Positions 47,483-58,042 of a stretch of DNA of 64,000 nt are shown here, piece after piece (position 1 is the stretch's first letter; each line of letters opens with the position of its first letter). The notes beneath the pieces were generated by a model. It worked only from the letters and a program-made list of their open reading frames with translations. It made no database searches and was not told the origin of the DNA. A program made the position numbers and the translations under genes. The stretch comes from Heligmosomoides polygyrus polygyrus (taxonomy: Eukaryota > Nematoda > Chromadorea > Rhabditida > Heligmosomidae), in contig OX377202.1 of NCBI GenBank assembly GCA_947396885.1, forward strand, positions 74,310,643 through 74,374,642, in the 5' to 3' direction.

Positions 47483-48840
47483 GTGGCTACTACTCTCAAA
47501 TGTCCAAAAGAGGACATTGTAAATGAGGTGACAGAATTGAAAGAAAAATTGCAAAATACAGCTGTAACAGAAATGAGCTTGCAGAATGAGTTGCAACAAT
47601 GCAAATTGCAGGTCGAGAAGTTACACAAGCAAGTCGAAACATTAGACCACAACGACACTTCCTAGTTACTGCATGAACGAGAGGTTAATACAATTTTGGC
47701 ATCTGAGACGCAAAGTACATTACAAAGGTTTGCAGGACTAATGGATTCGGATAGTAAGCATGACCAAGAACAAGTATTACAGGAAAGGTCGATATCGATG
47801 CAATCAGCCTGCGAGTTCTTAACGCCTACGCCGAACAACGACTGCGTCAGGAATCAAGAAACATAGGTACGTCGTCACGCCTATGAATGAAATGAACGTA
47901 GCTGAGTACTGGAGAGTTATGTCCTTGTCCGAGGTGCCAGTTTTCAGTGGCAAACGCAACGAATATTTCAAAAGATTTGTGAGAGCTTTTAATACAAAGT
48001 ATCCCAGTACATACTGGACAGAGAGCAGTTGCCTGCAACTTTTTGAAGGATTTCTGCGTAAAGATGCTACTGTTATATTTGAAACCCTCCCTAAGAGTGT
48101 ACAAAAAAGTAATGTGAAAAGAGAAGTGGAAGCAATGAAAGAACGCCTAAACGTGGATGCTGCGAGCCCGAGGATTAAGGCGATGGCAGAATTGTGTGCG
48201 CTCACTATGCGCGCCGATCAATCAGTAAGTGAGTTCTGTCTGGTACTTGAAAAACTGTCCATTCGCTCATATCCTGAGGTCCCCCTAGAAGCTGCGTCTT
48301 TACAAAAGGCAGGAATTTTATGTAGACAACTAACTAGATGAGGAGGATACTACTCTCTGACTGAAGTTTTGGAGACTAGCAGAGAAACAGAGGCCTATGA
48401 GAAAATAAAAGAAGTAGCCCTATGCTTAAAACGAAGTGGGCAAGTTGCACTAGAGATCGTTTGTACGCTGAAAATAGTAGATCGTAAAACACAAAAACAA
48501 AGTACCAGCCACGTCAAAGCCTAAGAAACAAATGGAGCAATAAACATTACAAACAAAAGATGCAATTGCCCGATATCAACAATTCGGCGCAAGAACATAA
48601 AATGACCAAGGCAGGGGTAGTTTTAATAACACACCAACATATAAGAAGCCAGAGAAAAGTACAACCGGAGAAAGTGCAACATGAGACAATAGGAAGAATG
48701 ACCTGCACCAACGGTAGAACCTCTCATATAGTACATGCATTTTTAGGATACCCTGGACTTTTCGCAAGCCATAGTGTGATTTTAGCTTTCAAACCTTTAA
48801 AGAAGCTCACATCAATCGAAGCTGTTTTGAATTATTTATA
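47483..48840 (+). pseudogene. Ty3/gypsy gag remnant
   Basis: A coiled-coil segment (about 47483-47665: EVTELKEKLQN, LQVEKLHKQVETL) is followed by a stop. A 152-residue frame (47883-48341) then reads as a gypsy capsid: PVFSGKRNEYFKRFVRAF, LFEGFLRKDA, FETLPKSVQ, KAMAELCALTMRADQSV, EFCLVLEKLSIRSYPEVP. It continues past a stop into YYSLTEVLE and EAYEKIKEVA. The last part duplicates what the 53.6-kb copy also contains, so this is a separate copy. Pol is absent. Confidence 0.8.
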
Positions 48841-49193
48841 AGCTTGAAGTAGTGCTAATTAGGTAGAGCTCGATTCTGATGTAGAGCTATGCTTGTTTCA
48901 CACTAATATGCATCTTTACATTGGTTTTGTAAACCCTCCGAACATCTTGTTGACCAGTCCCAACAAATCTGGTCGACCTATGTGCTCCGCTCGTCCGTCG
49001 AGCCGCCGCTCTGGGGCCATCCACGACGGCCTCCGTCGGGCCGTTGTCCGCGCGCGCGACGGGTGTCAAAGAGTGAGCGGAAACGACGAGCAGGGAGATG
49101 ACACCGCAGGTATGTCCACCTATGCGCACGGCCGCGGCGCCTTCAACCAGCCCCTCCCTGGCATACTTGACGTGTACTGAATGAACTGAGTTT
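48841..49193. other. GC-rich spacer, no gene recognised
   Basis: A local GC-rich block near 48980-49160 has mirrored open frames and no recognised domain. Confidence 0.3.
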
Positions 49194-49598
49194 GTGTGCT
49201 CAACCAGTAAGATTATCAAGCACGAACCCGTCGAAAACAATTGTGTGTTCGAAGCCTACGGTGTAACCTTCGAGCTGCTGAAGAAGGATCTCGAAGAGGA
49301 CATCCGAGCGTCGAGGAAAGAAAAACAAGGGTCCACCGGCTTCGCGGCTCTCGAGACTGCGTTGCTGATGGAACGGGATGGTCCCAAAGGTGACCTGATC
49401 ACAAATGTAGTGACGTATATGAAGATGAAGGAAACGCTGCAAGACTGGGACACCTGCGGAACATGGATAATAGTGTTCCCGATGAAACGGTGTGATAGAA
49501 AAAGCGCTGAAGAAGTCATAGAACACGTCAGCGACACTTGGAGAATGGGAAAAAGTAATTACAGCATGAACGCCAATAACGGAAACAATGAAAGATGA
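49194..49598 (+). CDS. Unidentified open reading frame
   Basis: One plus-strand frame of about 130 codons has soluble-protein composition (KKDLEEDIRASRKEKQG, LITNVVTYMKMKETLQDW, KSAEEVIEHVSDTWRMG). It lacks an obvious ATG at its start. It lies between gypsy and BEL/Pao fragments, so it may be transposon-derived. No domain is recognised. Confidence 0.3.
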   Translation: MCSTSKIIKHEPVENNCVFEAYGVTFELLKKDLEEDIRASRKEKQGSTGFAALETALLMERDGPKGDLITNVVTYMKMKETLQDWDTCGTWIIVFPMKRCDRKSAEEVIEHVSDTWRMGKSNYSMNANNGNNER

Positions 49599-50059
49599 GT
49601 GGAAAGGAACGTTGTGGAAAGCATTGGATACTTCTGTCACGAATCGGTGGCATGACTGCGAGCAAGTGACCATTACTGCGAGCAATTTTATCAAAGACGG
49701 CTAAGTGTTTCTTGAAGCAGGAGCTTCTAGGTAGCAAGTCAATTCTGCAACGCGTATTCTTGTTTGGTGGCAGCAAAACTGTTGTACAACGTTATCAGTA
49801 AGAGAGTGTGCAGGTTCTCTCTACCGGATCTGGATCGGTCGTTGAAGACAAAGAAGTCCGCCTGAGGGGCTTGTTAGACAGAGATGCGGATAGCCGGGGC
49901 CATGAAAGGAAGCCGCTAAAGCGAATGGCGTTGTAGGTCAGAGATCGTGCGGGTTATCGTCGTTTGCGACGATGCGGTCCCTTCTCTTCGCCCGCTCCAT
50001 CCACCACGTGCGAGGACGAACGGACTTTACAGGTTAACTCGACACGACTAGCAATAAAC
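49599..50059. other. No gene recognised
   Basis: Short frames only, between the unidentified ORF and the BEL/Pao leader region. Confidence 0.35.
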
Positions 50060-50850
50060 GTGACTCATTGACTCTTCTCTCTTCTACCTAACCCACTGAA
50101 GCACTATTTTTTGGGCAAATAAGACCCATCTATCCTAGCATGCCCCACATTTTGGTGCATTAGCCTAATAAACCATGTTGTAAGTCTCCGCATACATCGC
50201 CTGAGCAGGAAGTCGATCTATTGCAGATCGCATTCTCTAGAATAAAGAAAATCGTAAGTCTCTCGCGTACATCGCCTGCGATGATGCTCAAGCTCTGGCA
50301 GGTCAGGAGGCGTGACGCTGCCATACAGCGAACCCACGCCAGTTCTGGCTCCACCTGTACATAGACCGGTTGGTCTCGCAAAACACTCTTGTCTCATCCC
50401 TTACACTCGTTCTCACATCCACTGAACCACCGCATTATGAGGGCGTACAAGTCCAACGTCGTGTCGTCCTCGACATTTTGGTGCATCGGCGTAACAAGCC
50501 CAAGCCTCCTGTGTGAAAGTGTGGGACATGGAGCACAAAGTCGGCTCAACATAAGATTGCATTCTCTGAATCCAAGAGAATAAGTCTCCCGTTAAATACC
50601 TGGAGCACAAAGTCGATTCTACTATTCACGATCGCAATTTCTATATAAGAGAATTAGGTCTCCCGTACTCCAAAAGTACCTGGAGCAGTTTGCTCTCTTA
50701 ACTAACAACATTAAAAAGAATTTTTTTAAAAATTCCAAGCAAAGAAATTAGCAATCATATTAAGCTCAACAGCGCTTCATGATTCAGTAACACGCTGCAA
50801 GGAGCATGCACGTAGCCTAAACTGCTCAATTCAAAGTGACTTTACCTGTG
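50060..50850 (+). repeat. Probable LTR/leader region of a BEL/Pao element
   Basis: The phrase ACATTTTGGTGCAT occurs at about 50150 and 50472. Each is followed by repeated modules (CGCATTCTCT, AGTCTCCCGT, TACCTGGAGC) that recur up to 50700. The region lies directly upstream of BEL/Pao gag. TTTTGGTGC-type phrases sit at the LTR/primer-site junction in BEL elements. The matching 3' LTR was not found. Confidence 0.45.
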
Positions 50851-50878
50851 AGAAATGCATGTGCTGAACCATAGTTCG

Positions 50879-51025
50879 CTTAAGGTCTTGGTCATACCAT
50901 CGCTTACCTGCGAGCGACGCCTAATGATATGCACCCATATCGATTCCATCGCGCCGCCCGATCGATATGGGAGCATATCATTAGGCGTCGCTCGGGGTGA
51001 GCGATGGTATGACAAAGGCCTAAAA
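50879..51025. other. Long near-perfect hairpin
   Basis: Arms of about 65 bp (50879-50944 and 50961-51025) surround a 16-nt loop. They share GGTCATACCATCGCT, GAGCGACGCCTAATGATATG and CCCATATCGAT in inverted order. The hairpin lies at the start of the open frame that leads into BEL/Pao gag. Confidence 0.88.
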
Positions 51026-52480
51026 GAGTGCATAAAAGAATTAAAAGAGGGTGAACAAAGCCTTCAAAAACTTTTTATTGAGTTAAGGGATGAGTACATA
51101 AACTGTAAAGATAGGGCAGATAAAAAAGAGTTGATTGTTGAATTACAAGAAATTGAGCGAGAAACTTCTTCGCAAAGCTAGTGCAAAAGCTATCGACCTT
51201 ATGTTTACGCTAAAAACCGTTTTGACCAATTAAGGTGTAAAGAAGAAAGGAAATTAGTCCAGCATAGGTACCGCTCTCAGAATAACAGTAGAGTCGGTAT
51301 CGCCGTCCCTTCAGAGCTTCGAGGTAGCCATTTCATTTATCATCAGCATGAATCCAGCGTCAATCCCATAGCGGAAAATCTAGCACAGAATCAATCAGAT
51401 CAAAGAGTACATCGCTCCATAAGGACTCGGGCTGTCTCCCTCCCAAATTTTTTTAAAAATCCAGAAGAGTTTTCGGAGTATTGGGCAGTTTTTGAGACGC
51501 TGTCCATAAAAATGTTGAGCTTCATGTCACCGAAGAGATCATTCTTTTGAAGGAAAACTTAAAGGGTAGGGAAAAATTAACCATACAAGGCATCCAGTCA
51601 TTGCCGCATAACTATGGATGGATGGTGGAAACACTAAAGGACAAATACTGTGACTATTCGATAAATAGGCCTCAAATCATCCAAAAGATGCCAAATTTAA
51701 TGCCAGCTAAGAATGTTGCCAGCAGCTGTTCCTTGATCCTCGGAAAAGTTCTGGTTTTAATTAATCAAATGGTATTCACAGGATATGACGTTAGGTCTAC
51801 GTGTGAACCAATTTGGACCGAAATCATATTATCTAAGCTTCGTCATGATATTGTAAGACTCATAGCTAGCAGAGCAGTGCACAGGCAATCAATCGCTGAA
51901 CTTATGAGCGACTCATGAAGGAAATTGCCATTGGGTTTTACATCGAGAACAGACTGGGCAATAAAATCAACGGCGAGTTCATCTCAACACCACGTAGATA
52001 TGAAGCTCCGCGACCTCAACTAAGTGGTGGATGTATCTTTTGCAGCATTGCTTTGCCATGTAAAACTGTTATTGACAAATCAACCCGCAGAAGAATTTTA
52101 AGTGAGCAAAATAGATGCTGTAAATGTTGCTCCTCACAGCATGAAAGCTCCGGCTGCCGAAAGCCGAAGTGTGCAGGATGTGGAAAAACGCATCACGTAT
52201 CAGTGCGTTTTAAAAAGGATCCCAAGGAGCGCAGAAAAGGTACTCGATAGAACTCATTGCCAATAAACCATCAAAGCTAGTATTATCAGACAACAACTAG
52301 TAATAGTCACGTAGAAACTGGCCTTATCGTATAAGAAATATATCAAATTTAAGCACTATTTTCGCTAAAAACCCAGCCCCTAATCATTCTACGCCACTAA
52401 TTCACAGTCATTCATAACAGCCGAGGGAAGTATATGGAATTGCAGGAAGGAAGAGGTAAAAACCATTTTCGTGTCTTCAA
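51026..52480 (+). pseudogene. BEL/Pao gag (and start of protease region) remnant
   Basis: A coiled-coil lead (about 51033-51180: KELKEGEQSLQKLFIELRDE) is followed in shifted frames by PNFFKNPEEFSEYWAVFETL and LKENLKGREKLTIQGIQSLP, NYGWMVETLKDKY, the core of the BEL/Pao gag domain (DUF1759-type). The C-terminal zinc knuckles are NRCCKCCSSQHESSGC and CAGCGKTHHVS (about 52110-52205). A further stretch at about 52405-52460 (TAEGSIWNCRKEE) resembles the start of the BEL protease. Stops and shifts occur throughout, and no reverse transcriptase follows. Confidence 0.75.
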
Positions 52481-53016
52481 TATACGGCAGCGGCAAGGCC
52501 ATGTCAACACTCACATAAAAACCTGTAGTGGCACCAACTAAGAAAAAAAAAGTGTTCAAAAGTACAATAGCAAACAACGTACAGAACCAGTCACTGAAGT
52601 AAAGATCACCCACATCAAAGCGTGAGAAACGCGTTGCGTCTATCAAGCAACCGCGCCTGCCATGCGACTTGCCCTTTCGCGCGAACGTGGGTCAGATTAC
52701 TACTTTTTTAGCTGGACCGGCTAGGTCAACAAGAATATGCCCTCAATTGCGCAACAAACAGTGCCGCAAAAAATCCATATTGAAAAAAGAAGTGATGGGT
52801 TACGCTAGAGGAATTCGTGGACCTGCGTTGGAAATGCTAAACAGGGAAACCCTCGCACGACCGCCGGAACACAAGTCCAGTGAATTATGCTTTTTCAAAA
52901 ATGTCTACTGTACCGATCGAAGTTTAAGATCTGTCATGTTTTCTTTTCTTCCATACCATCGATGCCGTCTACAACTCTCAACCAGGTGTGTGCTAAATGA
53001 AATCTGAAATTTCATA
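52481..53016. other. No gene recognised
   Basis: Decayed open frames on both strands. Probably more of the BEL/Pao remnant, but not assignable. Confidence 0.3.
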
Positions 53017-53103
53017 AATCGTAAATAGTAATTATGGAAAAATTGTCGTAAATCGTAAATCGTAGTTTCAAAAAATCGTCGCAAATCGTAAATCGTGAAC
53101 CGT
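53017..53103. repeat. Minisatellite of CGTAAAT words
   Basis: AAATCGTAAATCGTA-type words recur several times within about 90 bp just upstream of the gypsy copy. Confidence 0.75.
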
Positions 53104-53204
53104 AAGGGCGCCTAACTTATAGTTCGTCCAACAAGCAAACAAAAATAAAAAATTGCCGGGATTTACAACCGTCTCGGCGGGCAAAGAGCGACAGAATGGA
53201 GGCT

Positions 53205-53345
53205 TGCCGCGTGCTACCACCGTCTGACATGTTGTAACAAGGGTCTAACATGATAAGGAGGGCGCAATAAGCCGCATGCCGCGTGCTGACCGCCGCCTGA
53301 CATGTTATAACCAAGATCCAACACGGTGAGGAGGGCACACAACTT
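53205..53345. repeat. Two direct 71-bp repeats
   Basis: The unit GCCGCGTGCT...CTGACATGTT...GAGGAGGGC occurs twice, about 71 bp apart. It lies in the presumed 5' region of the gypsy copy. Confidence 0.7.
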
Positions 53346-53933
53346 GCACCGCAACAAATGTAATTTTCGTTTTTTTCTTCGTGAGTTTTTCTTGTTTAGG
53401 GTCCTGTGTTGTTCTGTAGGAGTCGCTCGGTAAATCTCAAGTGAATTTGTTACGTATAATACTTTTTATTTATATGGCCCCCCGGACTAGGATAGATCCA
53501 GATATTTTATGTGACATTCTTTAGAAGTAGAGTAGAGCAGCAAAGAGCAGTTTGAATCGAATGTGGTTAACTGATTCGTACAAGGTGCATTTTAAGCATA
53601 TAGGGGAAAATATGGTAGAGAAGTCTCACACATTGGAGTGGCAGCTACAATCTAGCAGAAGCGCTTGAGAAGGCGGAGAAAAGTGAAGTGTACGAAAGGG
53701 TTAAAGAAGTTGCGCCACGCCTTGAGCGAAACCGAAAATGGGCGCGAAACTTTGCTAGTACAAGTGGGCCAAATAAATACATAAGGTCGGATGGAAATTC
53801 ACCCACTCAAAACACGCGGTAGCGAAGCAAGCCGAAAATGAGCACACCAATAATGTGGACAAAAGGAGTGTGAGTGGCTTAGTGAATACGAACCCGCATA
53901 AAGGTCAAGGTGCAGTAATGAAAGCATAAGGTA

Positions 53934-54256
53934 ACCGTAAGTGCTGTTCATGTGGTAAGATGCGACACATGGCAAAAGAGTGTCAGGCCAGCCGGAACCC
54001 AAATTTAAATGCGGATGTACAACGCGCTAGGCCAGCAGCGCCATTCACGACGGTGGTTGAGTCATGGGTATGCGCGATCGAAGAAGGCAACCCGTTGGAA
54101 AGACATGAGTTTTTCGGGCGAAAGACAACGGAAGAAATAGAGCTAGTGAGTACAAAAGCAACTGCGCTGCTGGACACGGGGTCCGAAGTGACGATAATAC
54201 CCATAAAATTTTTCAAGCAGGCTTTGCGACAAGGCATAGTTTGTGGAGCGCGTTGA
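53934..54256 (+). pseudogene. Gypsy zinc knuckle and aspartic protease
   Basis: CSCGKMRHMAKEC, preceded by C, makes a CX2CX4HX4C nucleocapsid knuckle (about 53943-53984). About 60 residues later comes ALLDTGSEVTIIP, the active-site motif of the retropepsin-like protease. The frame ends in a stop at 54254-54256, before the RT frame begins at 54311. Confidence 0.85.
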
Positions 54257-54310
54257 GGCACCGCAAGCAAAGATATGCGACGCTTCAGGTAATGTGATGA
54301 AGTTCGTGTT

Positions 54311-55759
54311 TTGCTTCAGATTGGCCTCAGAGACCAGAAGAAGATGGTTCCGTGCTATGTTGGCACGGGGTTGGATAACAGCATTACAATGGGCACGAAT
54401 GCGCTGAAGCTGTTCGGATTCTCTCTAACAGTAAATGGTGAGATGTGCCAGGGACATTCCGGTGGAACCAAGGATACTTTCTCCCAAGTTGTTAACAGGA
54501 CAGTAGTTAAAGAAAGAGCTTACATACCACCGTATAGCACAGGAAGTGTCAGTCTTTCAGGCACATGCATTCAGAGCGAAGCAGTTTTGTGGTTGAGTAC
54601 CCCATTCATAAGTGATGGGTTATGTCATAAAGATAGGAATGGAGCGGAAGAGGTACCTGTTGTGAATAGAACGAGGGACCCAGTGGTATTCCGAGTTGGA
54701 GAGTGCGTAGGAGACTGGGGAACGGAACAGTGGATTTCTCCAGCACACGTGGAAGCTTCAGCAGACATGCTGGACTTGAGTTCAAACTCACCGCCTGCAG
54801 CTGGCCCGGAAAGAATCGAAGCGCTGTTGTGTGCGATTCCGAATGGAAATGAACTCAATGAAGAAATGATAGGGATCAGGGAGGTAGGGAGGTACACTGA
54901 CGTCTTTGCATTGACGGATACAGAGCTCACACAGACGAATCTTGTTGTCCATGAAATTGACACTGGCGATAGCAGGACGGTCAAGCAAAAGACAAGGCCA
55001 GTACCTATCGCAGCTCGACAGGAGTTCAAAGGGATAATCAAGGGTCTATTAGAACGAAGAGTAATTGAAAAAAGCAACTCCGAATGGGCCTCGCCGGTAG
55101 TCCTCGTGAGGAAAAAGGAAGGAACCCTTCGGCTGTGTATCGACTACAGAGAATTAAATAAGGCAACATGGCAGGATTCCTACCCATTACCAACGATTGA
55201 CGCATTGTTGCAAAGCTTGTCAGGGAAGAAGACATTCTCAACGCTGGACATGCATTCTGGTTACTGGCAAATAAAACTGTCAGAGAATGCAAAGCGGAAA
55301 AGCGCTTTCACCACCAGCGAAAGGCTTTTCCAATTTGCAGTGTTGCCATTTGGATTGTGCACAAGCCCTGCTGTTTTTCAGCGTATGATGGATATGATTT
55401 TGGGCGATCTTAACATTAAGGATGACGACGTTTTCGTCTACGTAGATGACATTTTAGTAGCGGCAGAGTCGGAAACTAGACACTACGTGGTGCTGGATAT
55501 GATTTTCAACGTGATGAAGAGCGCGACATTGCGGCCAAAGCCGCAAAAATGTGAATTTCTCAAGAAACAAGTGTCGTTTTTGGGTCACATCATAGACGAA
55601 AATGGCGTACGAACAGACCCTGAGAAGATCGTCAAGATTCTTCAATATCCGGAACCAAGCAACGTGAGCGAGTTCAGAACATTCTTTGGTATGTCGGCCT
55701 ACTACCACAAATTCATTTTAGGTTTTTCGAAGATTGATAAAAATTTTAAAAAAATTTAA
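54311..55759 (+). CDS. Gypsy reverse transcriptase domain
   Basis: One open frame of 482 codons. The N-terminal 200 residues join the protease to RT and are poorly characterised. RT motifs follow: EWASPVVLVRKKEGTLRLCI, DYRELNKATWQDSYPLP, FSTLDMHSGYWQIKL, LPFGLCTSPAVFQ, the catalytic FVYVDDILV (about 55434-55460), and FLGHIIDENGV. The tail (about 55737 on) is not normal RT: it is AT-rich filler that ends the frame. This is the longest undamaged part of the element. Confidence 0.92.
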   Translation: MLQIGLRDQKKMVPCYVGTGLDNSITMGTNALKLFGFSLTVNGEMCQGHSGGTKDTFSQVVNRTVVKERAYIPPYSTGSVSLSGTCIQSEAVLWLSTPFISDGLCHKDRNGAEEVPVVNRTRDPVVFRVGECVGDWGTEQWISPAHVEASADMLDLSSNSPPAAGPERIEALLCAIPNGNELNEEMIGIREVGRYTDVFALTDTELTQTNLVVHEIDTGDSRTVKQKTRPVPIAARQEFKGIIKGLLERRVIEKSNSEWASPVVLVRKKEGTLRLCIDYRELNKATWQDSYPLPTIDALLQSLSGKKTFSTLDMHSGYWQIKLSENAKRKSAFTTSERLFQFAVLPFGLCTSPAVFQRMMDMILGDLNIKDDDVFVYVDDILVAAESETRHYVVLDMIFNVMKSATLRPKPQKCEFLKKQVSFLGHIIDENGVRTDPEKIVKILQYPEPSNVSEFRTFFGMSAYYHKFILGFSKIDKNFKKI

Positions 55760-55832
55760 ATAATTTTTTTTTAGTAGCGGCAGAGTCGGAAACTAGACAC
55801 TACGTGGTGCATTTTTTTAATAAAATTTTTTT
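55737..55832 (+). repeat. AT-rich filler with a templated copy of the RT gene
   Basis: Runs of A and T flank a copy (about 55773-55810) of the segment at about 55454-55491 of the same ORF; GTAGCGGCAGAGTCGGAAAC is identical in both. It interrupts the sequence between GFSKI and RLTNPKEKW. Confidence 0.9.
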
Positions 55833-55839
55833 TCGCCTC

Positions 55840-56602
55840 ACGAATCCGAAAGAGAAATGGGTTTGGGGAGCCCAAAAGAAAAAAGCTTTAGATAAACTCA
55901 AACACGAGTTGACAACAGCTCCAGTTCTTGCACAACCAAACATAAAAGCCGCTCAGTCTGGTACAAAGCCATTTCTGATTTATAGGGATGCGTCTTAAGA
56001 AGGCTTGGGAGCGGTGTAGGCTCAGAAATCGGATGATTCCATGATTCATCCAGTGTATTTTGCATCAAAGTCCTTTTCAAAAGCGGAGAGGAACTACCAC
56101 GTTACCGACCTGGGGCCAGATTCGTCAACGACTTACGTAACTTTAACGGGGAATCGTAAGCTTATCAAGCGATGTGGTAAACGATAAGCCGCGTTACCTG
56201 AGATTTTAACGCGGCTTATCGCTCACCATATCTCTTGATAAGCTTACAATTCTCCGTAAAAGTTACGTAAGTCGTTGATGAATCCGGCCCATGGAAGCGT
56301 TGGCTGTGGTATTTGCAGTAAAGAAGTTTCACTTCTTTATTTATGGACTGAACACCATTGTCAAGACGGACCATCAACCACTTACCAGCCTCTTCAAGAG
56401 AACCACGTTATCCGCCTGCTCGAGTACTGCGCTGATCATTGGAATTGCAGAAGTACAAACTACAGATAGAGTATGTAAAAGGAAGGCAAACGCAGTTGCA
56501 GATGCCCTGTCAAGAGGAATAGTGGAAATTTCCGAGGAGCCTCCAACATGTGGTGAAAACGACGTAGTGGTGTGCACAGTACAAAATGGGGAGACCGAAT
56601 AG
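55840..56602 (+). pseudogene. Gypsy RNase H, split by a MITE
   Basis: RLTNPKEKWVWGAQKKKAL, then PFLIYRDAS (catalytic Asp region) with a stop directly after, then HPVYFASKSFSKAERNYHVT. The MITE at 56112-56290 separates RNYHVTDL from EALAVVFAVKKFHFF. TDHQPLTSLF and ANAVADALSRG complete the usual end. A TAG at 56600 separates it from integrase. Confidence 0.9.
56112..56290. mobile_element. Palindromic MITE inside gypsy RNase H
   Basis: The 179-bp inverted repeat has ends GGGGCCAGATTCGTCAACGA and the inverse of GGGCCGGATTCATCAACGA. The inner words TTACGTAACTTTAACGG and CGATAAGCCGCGTTA are mirrored. Flanks CTGG/ATGG allow a target duplication of about 3 bp. It is the same family as 29616-29835. 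Confidence 0.92.
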
Positions 56603-58042
56603 TTGACAGAACTCCTGCAAGATCGGACTTACAGTGAAGTCATCAAGTCCATCAGAGAAGACAGAGAGGACGACGACGTCCAATTAAGAGGTTACCATAA
56701 AAAGCTCAAAGTGGCAGATTTTGAGATCAATGATGGAATGCTTAACCTCGTACTAGGACATAGAGCGTTGAAGGTAGTACCAAAATCGAGACGCAAAGGT
56801 CTCTTTCTTGAAGCACATCACGGTCAGTTGGCGGGTCATTTGAATGCAAGAAAATTGACCAAACTACTGAGGAAAACGGTGTTCTGCGAGACCATGGAGA
56901 GAGATATAACGAAGTGGAGTAGAGAGTGTAAAGATTGCTTAGTCAGTAATGTACATGAAAAACATATTCCGCCGTTGAAGCCTTTTGTCACCAAACATCC
57001 TTTTGAGCTAATAGGCATAGACATTATAGAATTCAGAATGTCAGAAAGTGGGAACAAATGTGCACTGGTGACCAATGATCATTTCACGAAGTTCGTTGGA
57101 GCGTATCCAATTCCAGATAAGAAAGCCAAAACGGTAGTAGGGACGCTTTTGGAGCGATGGATATGTGATGGGTGCAGATGGTCCAAGGTGTTGCACTCGG
57201 AGCAAGGCCCAGAATTTGCAAATAGCGTCCTATCAGACATATGTGAACTCACTGGTATTTAACAATCTCTCACAAAAGAATACCTCCCTAGAGAAAATAG
57301 AATGACCGAGCGTGTCATTGGTACACTCACATGAATGCTTAAGAAAAAACTAGAATACCGGCGCAGTTGGATGTACTTTTACCAATGGTTGTTTTGGCCT
57401 ATAATTCAGCGCCACACTCGGCCACAGGCGAGAGCCCATTTTTCTTGCTCCACGCTTTCGATGCATACGTACCCTCCAACGTGATACCCGCGGATAAACC
57501 CACGTTTAGCCACATAGACCATGATGCCTATAAGTATGAGCTCCTTGCTAGCATGCAATTAGCTCACAACGCAGCAGCGCAGTTTAACAAAGAATATAGG
57601 AAGAAAATGAAAAGCGCTTATGATAAGAGAGTGAACTCTAACCCAACATTGCTGCCACGAGTAGGTGATCGCGTGTACGTTAGACTCCCTAGGGAAAGAG
57701 TGCTGCGGCATTGCCGAAACTATGTAATGAATGGGAGGTCCATATCGAGTTATTGAATGTAGCCACAATTCGGCTTTACTTACTAACATTAGTAGCAATG
57801 AAGATCCTATACGAGTGCAGTACGATATGTTGATAACAATTCCACCAGAATTAGACGATGAACCAATAAATACGAAAACTAGAAGAAAGCGACGCACAGC
57901 AAGACAATGCATATGTCGCAGGTCATCGCCAGATTGGCCACGACACGAGTCAGCTGAGCCTGTTCTACCAGTGCCCTGGAAGCGACTACGACTCAAGGCT
58001 GAAATACAATTTTCACTGTACAATTCGGACCATGACGTTTAA
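56603..58042 (+). pseudogene. Gypsy integrase
   Basis: An N-terminal zinc-binding part (EAHHGQLAGH, then CKDC) is followed by the catalytic core: GIDII gives the first Asp, HSEQGPEF stands where HSDQGxEF is expected, and RMTERVIGTL gives the final Glu. The second catalytic Asp is therefore Glu here. A TAA at 57260, a TGA at about 57331, a shift near 57350 and another near 57725 break the frame. The C-terminal part reads VLLPMVVLAYNSAPHSATGE, DRVYVRLP and GPYRVIE, and ends in a basic tail at 58042. Confidence 0.9.
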
